A stretch of 31,405 nucleotides of DNA from Paramacrobiotus richtersi. Taxonomy: Eukaryota > Tardigrada > Eutardigrada > Parachela > Macrobiotidae. Positions 22,779 through 31,405 of the stretch are shown piece by piece. Within the stretch, counting starts at the first letter, position 1; every line of letters starts with the position of its first letter. The stretch is from positions 1-31,405 of the forward strand of contig JAQGAU010000309.1 of NCBI GenBank assembly GCA_034698045.1, in the 5' to 3' direction. The position numbers and the translations under genes were made by a program. A model generated the notes under the pieces. The model had not been told where the DNA came from and ran no database searches. It saw only the letters and a program-made list of their open reading frames with translations.

Positions 22779-23640
22779 GTCGATCGCGCGTTCCAGGCTT
22801 CGATTTCTCGTATACGCAACGAAAGGAAGTCCTAATCCTAAATAAAACAATCACATCCTTTATACGGTGAAGTAACGGATCTAGTATCAGGATTGTCAGA
22901 ATTAAAGAACTGAAAGTAGCGGACACGAGTTCTAGTATCGCAGTGACCTTTTTAATACTAGAAGACAACTCTCGGTAAAATAATGGTGGTTCTGAGTGTG
23001 CCACGTACAGCACGTAGCAAAATCGAAACGCTGTACTGTACAGTTTGATATACAGGATTTCCGCCTAATCGTAGCTCGATTTTCAAACGCAGCGATTCCA
23101 AAATACTGATACCTGAAATGTTACTGATCGGTAATAGACTGATGGCTGCTGTCCAAAAACAACTATTTAAAATGTAAGTAGTAAAACATTTGAAATCCCA
23201 GAATGCCACGGAGTTTATACGGGGATACGATAATTTTGTTACGATATCTTGTTGTACTTATTTCACTACCTAGAATCCCGTCGGCCGTACATTAAACAAA
23301 CAATGACTTACGTATATGTGCAGTAATTATACTTTATCCACAGCAAGTGCTTTCAGAGCCAGATATTTTGGTAAAAGAAGTGTGATGCATATAGCAAAAG
23401 ATTAACAAATGCAAGAAAAGTCAAACTGAGCGGAAACCATGTCCGTAGGATCGAAGAGCTGTTTCGTGCTGTGTGCTGTGCTGCTCGTTTCATGATGTTA
23501 CGAGATATTTTGTATGACGTGTTGTTGGTCAACCAATGGGGATCGATTGCATCAAACTGGCGTAGGTGCCCACGAATGTGCGTGCGGAGTGCAGTAGCAT
23601 GTACGAGTATATGTTTACTCGAATCTCGATGCTCACCGGA
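22779..23640. other. 5' flank of the secreted-protein gene; tail of mannosidase copy C
   Basis: The left part is the presumed promoter of the gene starting at 22778. At 23470-23660 there is weak similarity to the 5' module found at 16.7 and 26.8 kb (for example GTTGGTCAACCAATGGGGAT against GTTGGTCGTCCAATGAGAAT). No intact gene seen. Confidence 0.4.
22859..22864 (-). promoter_or_regulatory. candidate TATA box of the 19686-22778 gene
   Basis: On the minus strand TATAAA (followed by GG) lies ~80 nt upstream of the ATG at 22778. The placement suits a core promoter, by position and match only. Confidence 0.35.
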
Positions 23641-23649
23641 AGTAGGGTT

Positions 23650-26540
23650 GGTTACCGTTAGCAAGTAAACAGCGTTTCGAGTCCCTGGAGCGGATTCAGA
23701 CCATAAGTTTAGTTCGTGACAGTCCTGCACCGCTTCCACCTGGAACATCGTTCTAACTCTGGCTATAACGCTTCCACTGTCACTCTCGTACAATCTGATA
23801 ACAACGCAATGCGACCGATCTTCGGCGACCTTGGCCGCATCGAGAGCAACAGCCGAATTAGAAATGGTGAAAAATGGACTAAACCACTCCGAGCTAACTG
23901 CTTATCGTCCATCGGGTCGGTGTAAACGGGATCCCAGGTGTCGTTCAGGGAGGAAGCATGCTGAATGACGTTGGCTTCCTGGAATGATACCCTGATAAAC
24001 AAATCAGTTGTAAACAGATCAATATTCTCTCTACAGAGCTAAGGTATATACCTGCCAATGCGGCAAGATGGCGTATCTCAGCGGATGCACTCGCACATCA
24101 GCGTGGGCATCGGGTGTCATATCTTGTTGTCACGCACGGAAAAACCATGGTTGGTTAACTTGGTTAAATTGACAACGGACATCCTGGATCCATATTTCGC
24201 CAAATCCGCTCAGCCCGGACAGCGTATTTCGAACTTGGAACAGTCCCAGGAGGTGTTGCGGTGTGCCGGACGTTCGATCCAGCCGTTCTGAATCTGAAAA
24301 GTTTTCTTATTCTCAGATGATACGTTAGCATCTACCTGCAACAAATCGTAAACACTCGAGAACGGAAGAGCAAACTTTATACACCTTTCTGACCTTCCAG
24401 GTTAGAATAGAAAACCATGATCGGGAAGATGTGGATTTCACTGTATACTCGTATTCGCGGAATGTTACCGAACCAGAAGACGAAGATTCTCGCTAAGTAC
24501 CGTACAGTATTGTCCATTAAATAAATATTTTCAGGTGGCACACTTTTCCAAACCAGGCATTACCACCATTGGCAGGGATGCAGTGCGATAACGTGAGCAG
24601 GTCACAGTCTCCATCAAATCATGTCACTTATTGCACTATAGTTAAAAAAACTTGCTCCACGGATCCAAAATATGAAGTTCGGAATTGTAACTGATAAGAA
24701 TAGGGGAGGAAGAGAACAAATCGGCATGAGCGAAATATGTAGAAAAATCACAAATGAGCAAGCTCGGATCGAAACCACGTACCTCCATTTGAGAAACTTG
24801 TGCTTCTCTCTCCAATCGACATCACACTTAACCTGGACGATGGGTGCAATTGGGTGAGTGAAGAGGCGCATGTTGACCTGGAAGCTGCATCGCAACTCGG
24901 AATACAGTCCGTACATCCGTCTGGCCGTCGTGGCACCCTATCTACCCTAAATGTCTCACCTATAGCTAATTAATCAACATCGATTATAATAAATGATTAG
25001 CGTCCAGCAGCATCCTCGAAAACTTTGCCAACGGATTGCCCCGGGCAGGATCTATAGCGAAAACTGCTGCAGAAGGAAGTCTACACTGCTACTTTCTGTT
25101 GACCGGCAGAATGCCAAACGCATGCAGCACGCTGTCCAGAAACTTCCCATCATGTTCTGCACCATTCAGTTCTGCAGTTTCAGCCGTGTCTGCGTCGTGT
25201 AGATCCTGTCGTACAGTTCTAAGCACATCTCGTCGCTCCATTCATTCAGATTCTTTTGCTTCTTTTCCAACCCGGCCAGAAAATCCGAAACAAATTTATC
25301 CACGTTAGACTTTGTACGCCGTCGATATGCTTCATTCTGCGACCTAAAAATCCATAAAGAAACCGTGATTATGTAACATGTTCGCTAAATATAGCTCAGA
25401 AATGATAAGGAACAAGGATAGCAATACCCACTACGTTTTTTTAGCAAATGTTTAGGAGCTGAAGTCAGAGCTGTTTGAATTCATAGATTATTAATTAAAC
25501 AAAATAAACTTGAAAAGACAACCGGAAAATTTTAAGTAAATACCAGAAGTAGTAGCTTTCAAATATATGTAACAAAGACATTCAAAAATAACAAACCTAT
25601 TCAAAAGCAAAACATGGAAAAACTTTGCATACAAAATCAATGTACAATGTACATCTGAATATCACAAAACAACATTAAAGTTTGCAGCAAGTTGCGCAGT
25701 GTTCACTGACCTCTCTCGACAATGTCCGCTGTACAACACGGCCTTTATTTTTCAAGTTGTGAATGTTTCTCACCAGTCAAACTCATGCCACATCTTTTAC
25801 CAGGCGCGGGAAACATATAACTGTTGAATAAGTTTGAGAAGTACCGAAAAACAAATAAATGTAAAAAACACTGCAAGCGACAAAATTAATTAGAAAAACA
25901 TAGTAAAAATAATGTTCAGTAGTTTCAAGCAAAATATACAAAATGTACAAAACCGGGGATTACACGCAAAGCAGAGACACGATCAAACGTCTGTCTCGCT
26001 AAGTATCCATATGTACAACGGGAGCGGAGAAGTAATTAATGCTAAACAGGAACGAAGTATATTTACCAACCTTCATGACATTAATGGTACTGTTAGCCCA
26101 ATACTAGTACATGGCTTGATAATTTCGCGGACTATTCTCGGGAAGATGCTTGGCCATTTCGATCGAAATTTCGACATCGGTGAAAAGCCTTCAGATCAAA
26201 AACAACAACGAATGTTTTCTTGTATGACGGCAAATATCGACTTGTTAAAAGAACCGGTGGGTGGGTTGCATCATTACGCGCCACTTCTAGACATAATTCT
26301 CTTCACGTTCCTTTCTGGTTAATTACTTGGATAAAACGAAGTAGGGATTACGCATGTGAAAATCAATGTTTTGATGCTTCCACCAGACTGTATTCGTACC
26401 GTAGTATGTACAAGTCCCGTCGTCCGCTCCCGATTGCACTGGATATACATGGCACTTGTTCGTTGGACGTTAGCCTCGCAGGAAAGAATAAAACTTGTCA
26501 CTAAAGATGACCAGTTTAATGTATCACATGCGCTCAACAA
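23650..26540 (-). pseudogene. decayed MAN2C1-like alpha-mannosidase, copy C
   Basis: Read on the minus strand. The N-terminal block at 26540-26060 aligns with 4766-5187 of copy A2. Next come a short eroded block ending at a GTCAGT donor (~25735), a block at 25340-25015 matching the VSLDKTV to QFHDV exon, and a block at 24945-24785 with SFQVNMRLFTHPIAP and DVDWREKHKFLKW. Block 24305-24060 holds FQIQNGWIERPAHRNTSWD and stops. Block 24000-23650 has FQEANVIQHASSLNDTWDPV and, in another frame, RLYESDSGSVIARVR and QVEAVQDCHELN, the only preserved C-terminal end among the copies. The zinc-binding and nucleophile blocks were not found, so catalysis is impossible. Its 5' module lies directly upstream (26590-27231). 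Confidence 0.78.
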
Positions 26541-26589
26541 AGACAGAAGAACGATAGAGTATAAAATGTCCTTATCTAACTTGATGTAA

Positions 26590-27231
26590 CCTAGCTGTCA
26601 CATGAACAGTTCGCAACTTTGCACGCATATTTTCAGAACTAGTCCCTTTCTCGTTAAAAGTATATAGCCTAATTTTATAATCATGGAACTCATGGCGATA
26701 TCAGAAACAAACGACCAACAAACAAAAAAAGTATACGAACAAGTGAGCCCACAAAGTTCACAGCCACAGTGTGGGAGCAAATCCAAGTTTAGCAAGTTGT
26801 CCAACCGTTTGACATGTTTGGTTGCATCAGACATGGTTCGTTTCCCAGTAATGCACATGTGGACTGCGCTGGCATTGTTTATTCGAATCGCGCTTTCAAG
26901 AAAAGTAGTAAACATCATTCCAAGCCTCTGGCTCCGGGCCAGGAGAAAGTTTAAACAATTTTTAACAAATCAATTGCCAACTTTACTTCATTCGAAACAC
27001 TTGCAGGAACTTCTGCAACGGGCTATTGAAACAGCTCAGCTAGCATTCTTGTAGTCACAAGAACTGACAAGAACTAATTGTCGGTGATACGGGCTGAAAC
27101 ATTCGGATTCTAAACTTTAATGGCAAGGTGTAATGACATTGCTGGCGCTAAAGATTCCTACGGCAAGCATATTACTGCTGAAAAATTTGTAGTGGTCGTA
27201 TAATTTATGCGTAAAGTTGCTCACGAATGAT
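26590..27231 (-). repeat. 5' module of the mannosidase duplication unit, copy C
   Basis: The reverse complement matches 1926-2530 closely: ATCATTCGTGAGCAACTTTA, CTCCTGGCCCGGAGCCAGAG and GGGAAACGAACCATGTCTGA align with the counterparts near 1927, 2134 and 2290. It lies directly 5' of copy C's N-terminal block, the same order as in copy A, so module and mannosidase were duplicated together. It lacks the 51-bp insertion present at 2195. Confidence 0.65.
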
Positions 27232-27261
27232 TGCACGTACTTTTTATGGCAAGTGCATCAT

Positions 27262-28212
27262 GATCTAGCACCGAATGCACAGGCACAGAAGAAACTGCTA
27301 CAACACTAGTTCCATATCCTATCCGAATTGTCGTAGCCATCCCGTGAGGTATGCGAAATCTCAGCCTCCCGAGCCGCCAGGCCGGTATTTGTAGCACGAC
27401 GACATCTTTATCACCAGCGGTGATCAAGATGTCATCGTGCCACAAATACTTCAGTTTCGTCGACACTTTGGCCAAAGGAGCTAATACAGCGGAACGCAGC
27501 ATGTAGAGAACGCCCGAGGCATACGACGGGAACCTAGTCAGTCAGATCTTTCGCGGCCGACTGCTTTGCATATGGAATTAGACCCATTCCGGGCCATTCG
27601 TGTATCTTGTCGAGTAATAACGCAAGAGTCTTAACACTGGCAGATGTGACATAATCAGCAAATGCACGTGGTGATAGGGTTATACTCGCCATCGGGATAG
27701 TCGGCCGCCGTCACGGCCAACTTATGAACGGGACTGCTGTGACGAAAAATTAGTCCGAAGATCGAGGGGACTGGGCTAGATGGGAGAGGCGGATTCAGCC
27801 AACAGTCATCGTCGGCTTTCGCTATGAAAGCGGATCCAATGGAGCAGACTCTAATGGCCTGTGAAGCCTACAAAATTGTGGATGCAGGACACAGAGGACC
27901 GAATAAGGCGGCCTGCAGTAAAATAATTGTACCGTAGGTGCCATAGGTGCACCAAATAATATCCCGTCTCTGCAAGGCACCCGGCCGTATCAAGATTTAT
28001 CGAAGATTAGCAAGAGGAAGGGTGGGGTCACGTTGGAACACAGGGCTGGCGAGACACTGAACCGGTCGAAGGATCCGTAGGAGCTAATGTCCGCCTGGGG
28101 CGCTGCCTGCGAATAGTTACGAAATTAAGAAGAAAAACACTGAACGGCGGTTCTACAGGCAGTAACACGTCTTGGCAACGGCAGTGACTACCACGCAGTA
28201 CTGTATGCGTCT
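27262..28212 (-). pseudogene. decayed GT31 glycosyltransferase copy
   Basis: On the minus strand this aligns with the intact gene at 17414-19119, from the end of intron 1 (homology starts near 28212, GTACTGCGTGG against GTACTACGTGC) through exon 2 (ADISSY, FDRFSVSPA), part of exon 3 (KADDDCWLNPPL in one frame), and exon 4 (KLKYLWHDD). Because intron sequence is preserved, the copy arose from genomic DNA, not mRNA. Lesions: a large deletion removing most of exon 2 and the following intron's start, loss of part of exon 3, stops, and a fold-back insertion at 27384-27450. Exon 1 was not found. The copy runs directly into the 5' module of mannosidase copy C. Confidence 0.85.
27384..27450. repeat. 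67-bp fold-back inverted duplication inside the GT31 pseudogene
   Basis: Two 32-nt arms (27384-27415 and 27419-27450) are reverse complements at 28 of 32 positions around a 3-nt spacer AGC. One arm is the expected exon 4 sequence (KYLWHDD region; compare 18908-18938). The other is its inverted copy inserted beside it, absent from the intact gene. Confidence 0.75.
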
Positions 28213-29146
28213 TATACGAAGCGAAGCGAAACGCCTAGATCACAGCGTCCAGAACCTTGAGAATATCCCTGGCACCCCACCATATTATACAATCAATAAG
28301 GTACCCGAAACTTTACACTAGATAACACCAACGTACATCGACATAAATCGTTCTTTTCACATGTTGATGTGGCATGTCGTTAAAACGGTGATGTAGTAAG
28401 AACAGGCTTCCACGCATGACTGACACATGATTCAGGTGACGCGGCGGAACGGCTAACGGCTATGGTAGCCATAGTATGCTCTGTTTTTAGACAATCATGA
28501 TAATTATATAATATCCCCATATTTTCCCGTCGCGACATACGTATACCGGTCCCGCATAACATTGTTTCTTTCGCCCCGGAAGTCCCACTTCACCATTAAG
28601 TAATAATTATCTCAGTCTGTTTGAAAATATTCCGGTATCGCTAACGAACGTCGTTGCGGTTGATGTAGCGTCCGCAATGAAACTTTTGATGTACATGTAC
28701 AAATACCGCATAATGTGCGTAATTGGCAAGATGGCTTTCTTACTCGTGTAATTTAGCCCGCAGCCAGTGAACGATCTCCGTCCTGAGCCGTGGAAAATTC
28801 ACCGAAGAACTGACGCTTACAGAAACTTGGCATTACTGCACTGCTCTCACACCGGTTAACAGGACCCGAAGGGTTATCCGGTAGACGTCCGGTCCGACAC
28901 GAAAATAAAGCACTGCCGGCAGCTAGGAGAAATATTTCCTTTAAAACAGAGGCAAATTTTATTCAGTTACAGCCGTCTACTGTGATTATCAAATGTTTCA
29001 GTGTCCGTGCATGCTAAATCTCTAATTGTTACTTGTTAAAATTAAATTCAATTCCATAATAATCAATTTTCTGAAAAAGGACACCAGTCTCGAAGACCTG
29101 CCGAGTTACGTTTTACCAAAGAAGCTGACAGCGGACGCTGACAAAG
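28213..29146. other. intergenic, no gene seen
   Basis: No frame with family similarity, no clear repeat and no RNA gene recognised. The right end is the presumed promoter and 5' UTR of the gene starting at 29147. Confidence 0.4.
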
Positions 29147-30488
29147 ATGGCCACTATAATATTTCCGTCTTTCTTTGGATTCGCTTTACTGTCTGCATCA
29201 CATGCCTGGAATCCATTCCAAGAGCGCTTTGATTGGTCAAAGGCCAACCAGGCTTCGCCGGGTTTTGGAAACTTTGGTGGACTCAGCAGCGGTTTCGGAT
29301 TTGGCAGGAACAGTATTGGCAATGGTAACGGCAGCCAATCCGATTCGGGTTCCGGTACCAGTGGTGATAAGCCAGCCGGTGGATTGGGTTTCGGTACTAC
29401 ATTCGGAGGGTTCGGCAACGGTTTCGCACCCGTAAAATTTGACAACATTTTTGGTAACAAAGTGGACAATTTAGGACAAGGCGGAAGCGGCAGCCCGCCA
29501 TCTTCCAACTCTGGTAGCGGTAGCAGTAATCAAGGCGGACCAGCTTTCGGTAATTTTGGGGCATTCGGCAGCAAACCCTTTGGAGGGTTTGGCAACTCTG
29601 GATTTCCGAATTTTGCGGATGCGGCTGCGAATTTCCCAAAACAGGTTACTTCCCCGTTTGCTTCGTTCTTCTGGCCGACTAGTAACATTGAGATGTCCAC
29701 CACAACGGCCACAACTAGTACCACGACTACAACGAGCACAACTACGTCTACGGCTTCAACGTCCACTGAGCGCCCACAGAGAAAAATTCCACGGAGAATA
29801 TTTTCTAACGAAGATTCTACAGAGGGTAAGTGAAGTGCACAGTAAAACATACCGTACAACTCACGCAATGCGGCCTATGTTGCAACTGTTAGTAGTCTAT
29901 CATAGTGCAAACAAAGTCATTGCAGCTGCTAATCGGTCGATATTAATGCAACAAATATGCATTGACACACTGCTAGCAAGTGGCAGCAAAGGTGTGCATG
30001 ATTAATTAACGAGAAGCACGAAAAACACGATCGGAAGTTTGTAGGAAAAGTAATAGAAGCTATACAACACTACTGACACGGTGTGTACTTTAACAGAACA
30101 ACCCCAACGGCAGGGATCCGACCATGCTGCTACTAAAGCCCGTGACAGTGATGCTACAATAGCAGAAAGGATAAAGGATGCGGTTGGAGAGCCGGGTTCT
30201 GTAGAGGCCTTCGTCAAGGCACTGCTGCAAACCGCGTCCAAGGAATTCAACAAACCCAATCACCGCTATAATGTACTGGTATTTAATACCGAGAACCAGT
30301 ACGAGCAGAACTTAGAAGAAGTGATTTTCTTCAGAAACTTCAAGTATAGGGACAAAACGTTTTTCGTTTGGGTTTTTGAAAAGGGAACGTTTAAAAATGA
30401 GGGCAACTTCGGGTGGCATAATTGGGCGTTCGCCGGGAATGTTGACAGGCCGACTAGAGATTTCGTGAAGTTCGATAAGTTGCAATAG
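29147..30488 (+). CDS. secreted Phe/Gly-rich, mucin-like protein with C-terminal GW-NW module (copy 3)
   Basis: Two exons, 29147-29825 (donor GAGG|GTAAGT context) and 30097-30488 (acceptor TTTAACAG), phase 1, give 356 residues. Residues 1 to ~19 are a signal peptide (MATIIFPSFFGFALLSASH). Residues ~35-165 are Gly/Ser/Phe-rich with repeated FGN, GFG and GGFG units. Residues ~180-205 are a Thr/Ser tract expected to carry O-glycans, then a basic KIPRR stretch that could be a processing site. Exon 2 is nearly all module (residues 247-356): TIAERIKDAVGEP, FVKALLQT, YNVLVF, FFRNFKY, FFVWVFEKGTF, FGWHNWAFAG, FVKF. The module is the best conserved of the three, while the N-terminal part is unrelated to the other two genes. 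That fits a domain shuffled between extracellular proteins. The N-terminal composition resembles silk, adhesive or cuticle proteins, by composition only. Confidence 0.85.
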
Positions 30489-31334
30489 TACTTCGACTGT
30501 AAATTTATATGTCTTACTGCATCAGTATGCTGTCGTATTTTAAATGGCGGTCATTAGTCTGACTGCAATATTCATTTTATTGCTTACTTAACGTTTCTGC
30601 TCTTCTCGTTGTCAACTACCACCATTCTTCTTGCCTGATGTTTGTTATATTTAATTTTTTGGCGTGTGCCTTATGACGGATTGTAAGAACGGCCAACAAG
30701 ATCCATCATGGAAACCGGCGAAAAATAAGCGATCAGAAGAGTTTATCGATACAAGCGTATTAGCGCTAGCGCAGAAATGCAGCGGGCCAACACAATGGCC
30801 ATATTAAATGGGAAGACCCCAGCCGTCTGCATGATAACCAGGACGAGATTGTTTCGGTCATTCGGCCCCGACAGGGGCGCAACGCTTAATTTATAATCTC
30901 GCTGTGTATACGCTATGTATTAGTACTGAATATAGAGTGCGCATTGTTTATTTTGTTTTATCTGCATTACTTAACTTATATTGTTCCTGTTAGATCAGTT
31001 TACTCTGTGTAGCAACAACGGGCTCAGCATTCCTTGAAAGAGCTTTGACCACTGAAAAATTCGCTGCTTATTGAACAGCAGTATCAAATGCTTACACTGG
31101 ACGTGCGTTCTGCAGTTTTTCATTTAGTTGCACACGTACAAGAAGAAGATGCATTATGTAAAACTTACCGAAATACTGAAAAGGTCATCCAAAAGTATAA
31201 CAACACACATGAAAAGCATTTAACTAAGTGCACTGGCCGAAGGCTGCACTAAGGAGACCGAAGCGAGAAACCAGACAACTATTGACTATTGTTCAACTTC
31301 ATGTAGTATTATTTGGTGTTATTAATATGGAAAT
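30489..31334. other. 3' flank, no gene seen
   Basis: No credible coding frame, RNA gene or repeat. The first few hundred bases are probably 3' UTR of the preceding gene, although no canonical AATAAA was found close to the stop. Confidence 0.4.
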
Positions 31335-31405
31335 CACTATAGGCACCCCATCGCACCCTCGTTTATTATAGGCACCCCTCTCGACACCCCGTTTACTATA
31401 GACAC
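31335..31405. repeat. ~30-bp tandem repeat running off the window
   Basis: TATAGGCACCCC begins at 31338 and 31367, and a diverged TATAGACAC at 31397: units of 29 and 30 bp containing CACCC and CGTTTA. About 2.3 copies are visible and the array is cut by the window end. It looks like the edge of a minisatellite. Confidence 0.6.

Noticed and set aside
27262..28212. GT31 copy as a processed (retro) pseudogene
   Set aside because: Intron 1 and intron 2 sequence is still alignable to the intact gene, so it came from genomic DNA.
29113..29868. Proline-rich and valine-rich minus-strand frames
   Set aside because: They are antisense translations of the Gly-rich and Thr-rich codons of the 29147 exon.
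1..31405. CRISPR arrays, bacterial operons, tRNA or rRNA genes
   Set aside because: No regularly spaced repeats, ribosome-binding-site-led gene strings or recognisable RNA gene motifs; the gene structures are clearly eukaryotic.

Overview
This is animal (metazoan) nuclear DNA. The genes are split by GT-AG introns of about 180-990 bp, and the recognisable families are eukaryotic: Golgi glycosyltransferases of families GT17 and GT31, and a cytosolic/lysosomal-type GH38 alpha-mannosidase of the MAN2C1 kind. The compact introns and tandem gene decay fit a small-genome invertebrate. I cannot name the phylum from sequence alone.

Layout. (1) 212-1431 (+): a two-exon secreted coiled-coil protein. 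(2) 1.9-8.1 kb (+): two head-to-tail decayed MAN2C1-like genes, the first preceded by a 5' module that recurs elsewhere and is interrupted by a 51-bp miniature inverted-repeat element. (3) 9.28-11.18 kb (+): a GT17 (MGAT3-like) gene with an in-frame stop and a frameshift. (4) 12.1-15.7 kb (-): two more head-to-tail decayed MAN2C1 copies, with a further copy of the 5' module at 16.5-17.0 kb. (5) 17.4-19.1 kb (+): an intact four-exon GT31 (beta-1,3-galactosyltransferase-like) gene. (6) 19.7-22.8 kb (-): a three-exon secreted glycoprotein whose first intron holds a ~600-bp imperfect inverted repeat. (7) 23.6-27.2 kb (-): a fifth decayed MAN2C1 copy with its 5' module. (8) 27.3-28.2 kb (-): a decayed GT31 copy that retains intron sequence. 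(9) 29.1-30.5 kb (+): a third secreted protein. A ~30-bp tandem repeat starts at the right edge.

The main unexplained signal is the family made by items 1, 6 and 9. The three proteins share a ~108-residue C-terminal module (GEP...FV.ALL.T, then N(V/I)..F, FFR..KY, VW.F..GTF.N.G..GW.NW.F.G, FV.F). The module is joined to different N-terminal parts: coiled coil, a long N-glycosylated domain plus coiled coil, or Phe/Gly-rich plus Thr-rich mucin-like sequence. All four introns in these genes are phase 1, as expected for exon shuffling. I do not recognise the module. The rest of the window is a glycan-processing neighbourhood (GT17, GT31, GH38) that has expanded and decayed. Its intron-retaining copies show DNA-level duplication, and two of them carry small fold-back inverted duplications.
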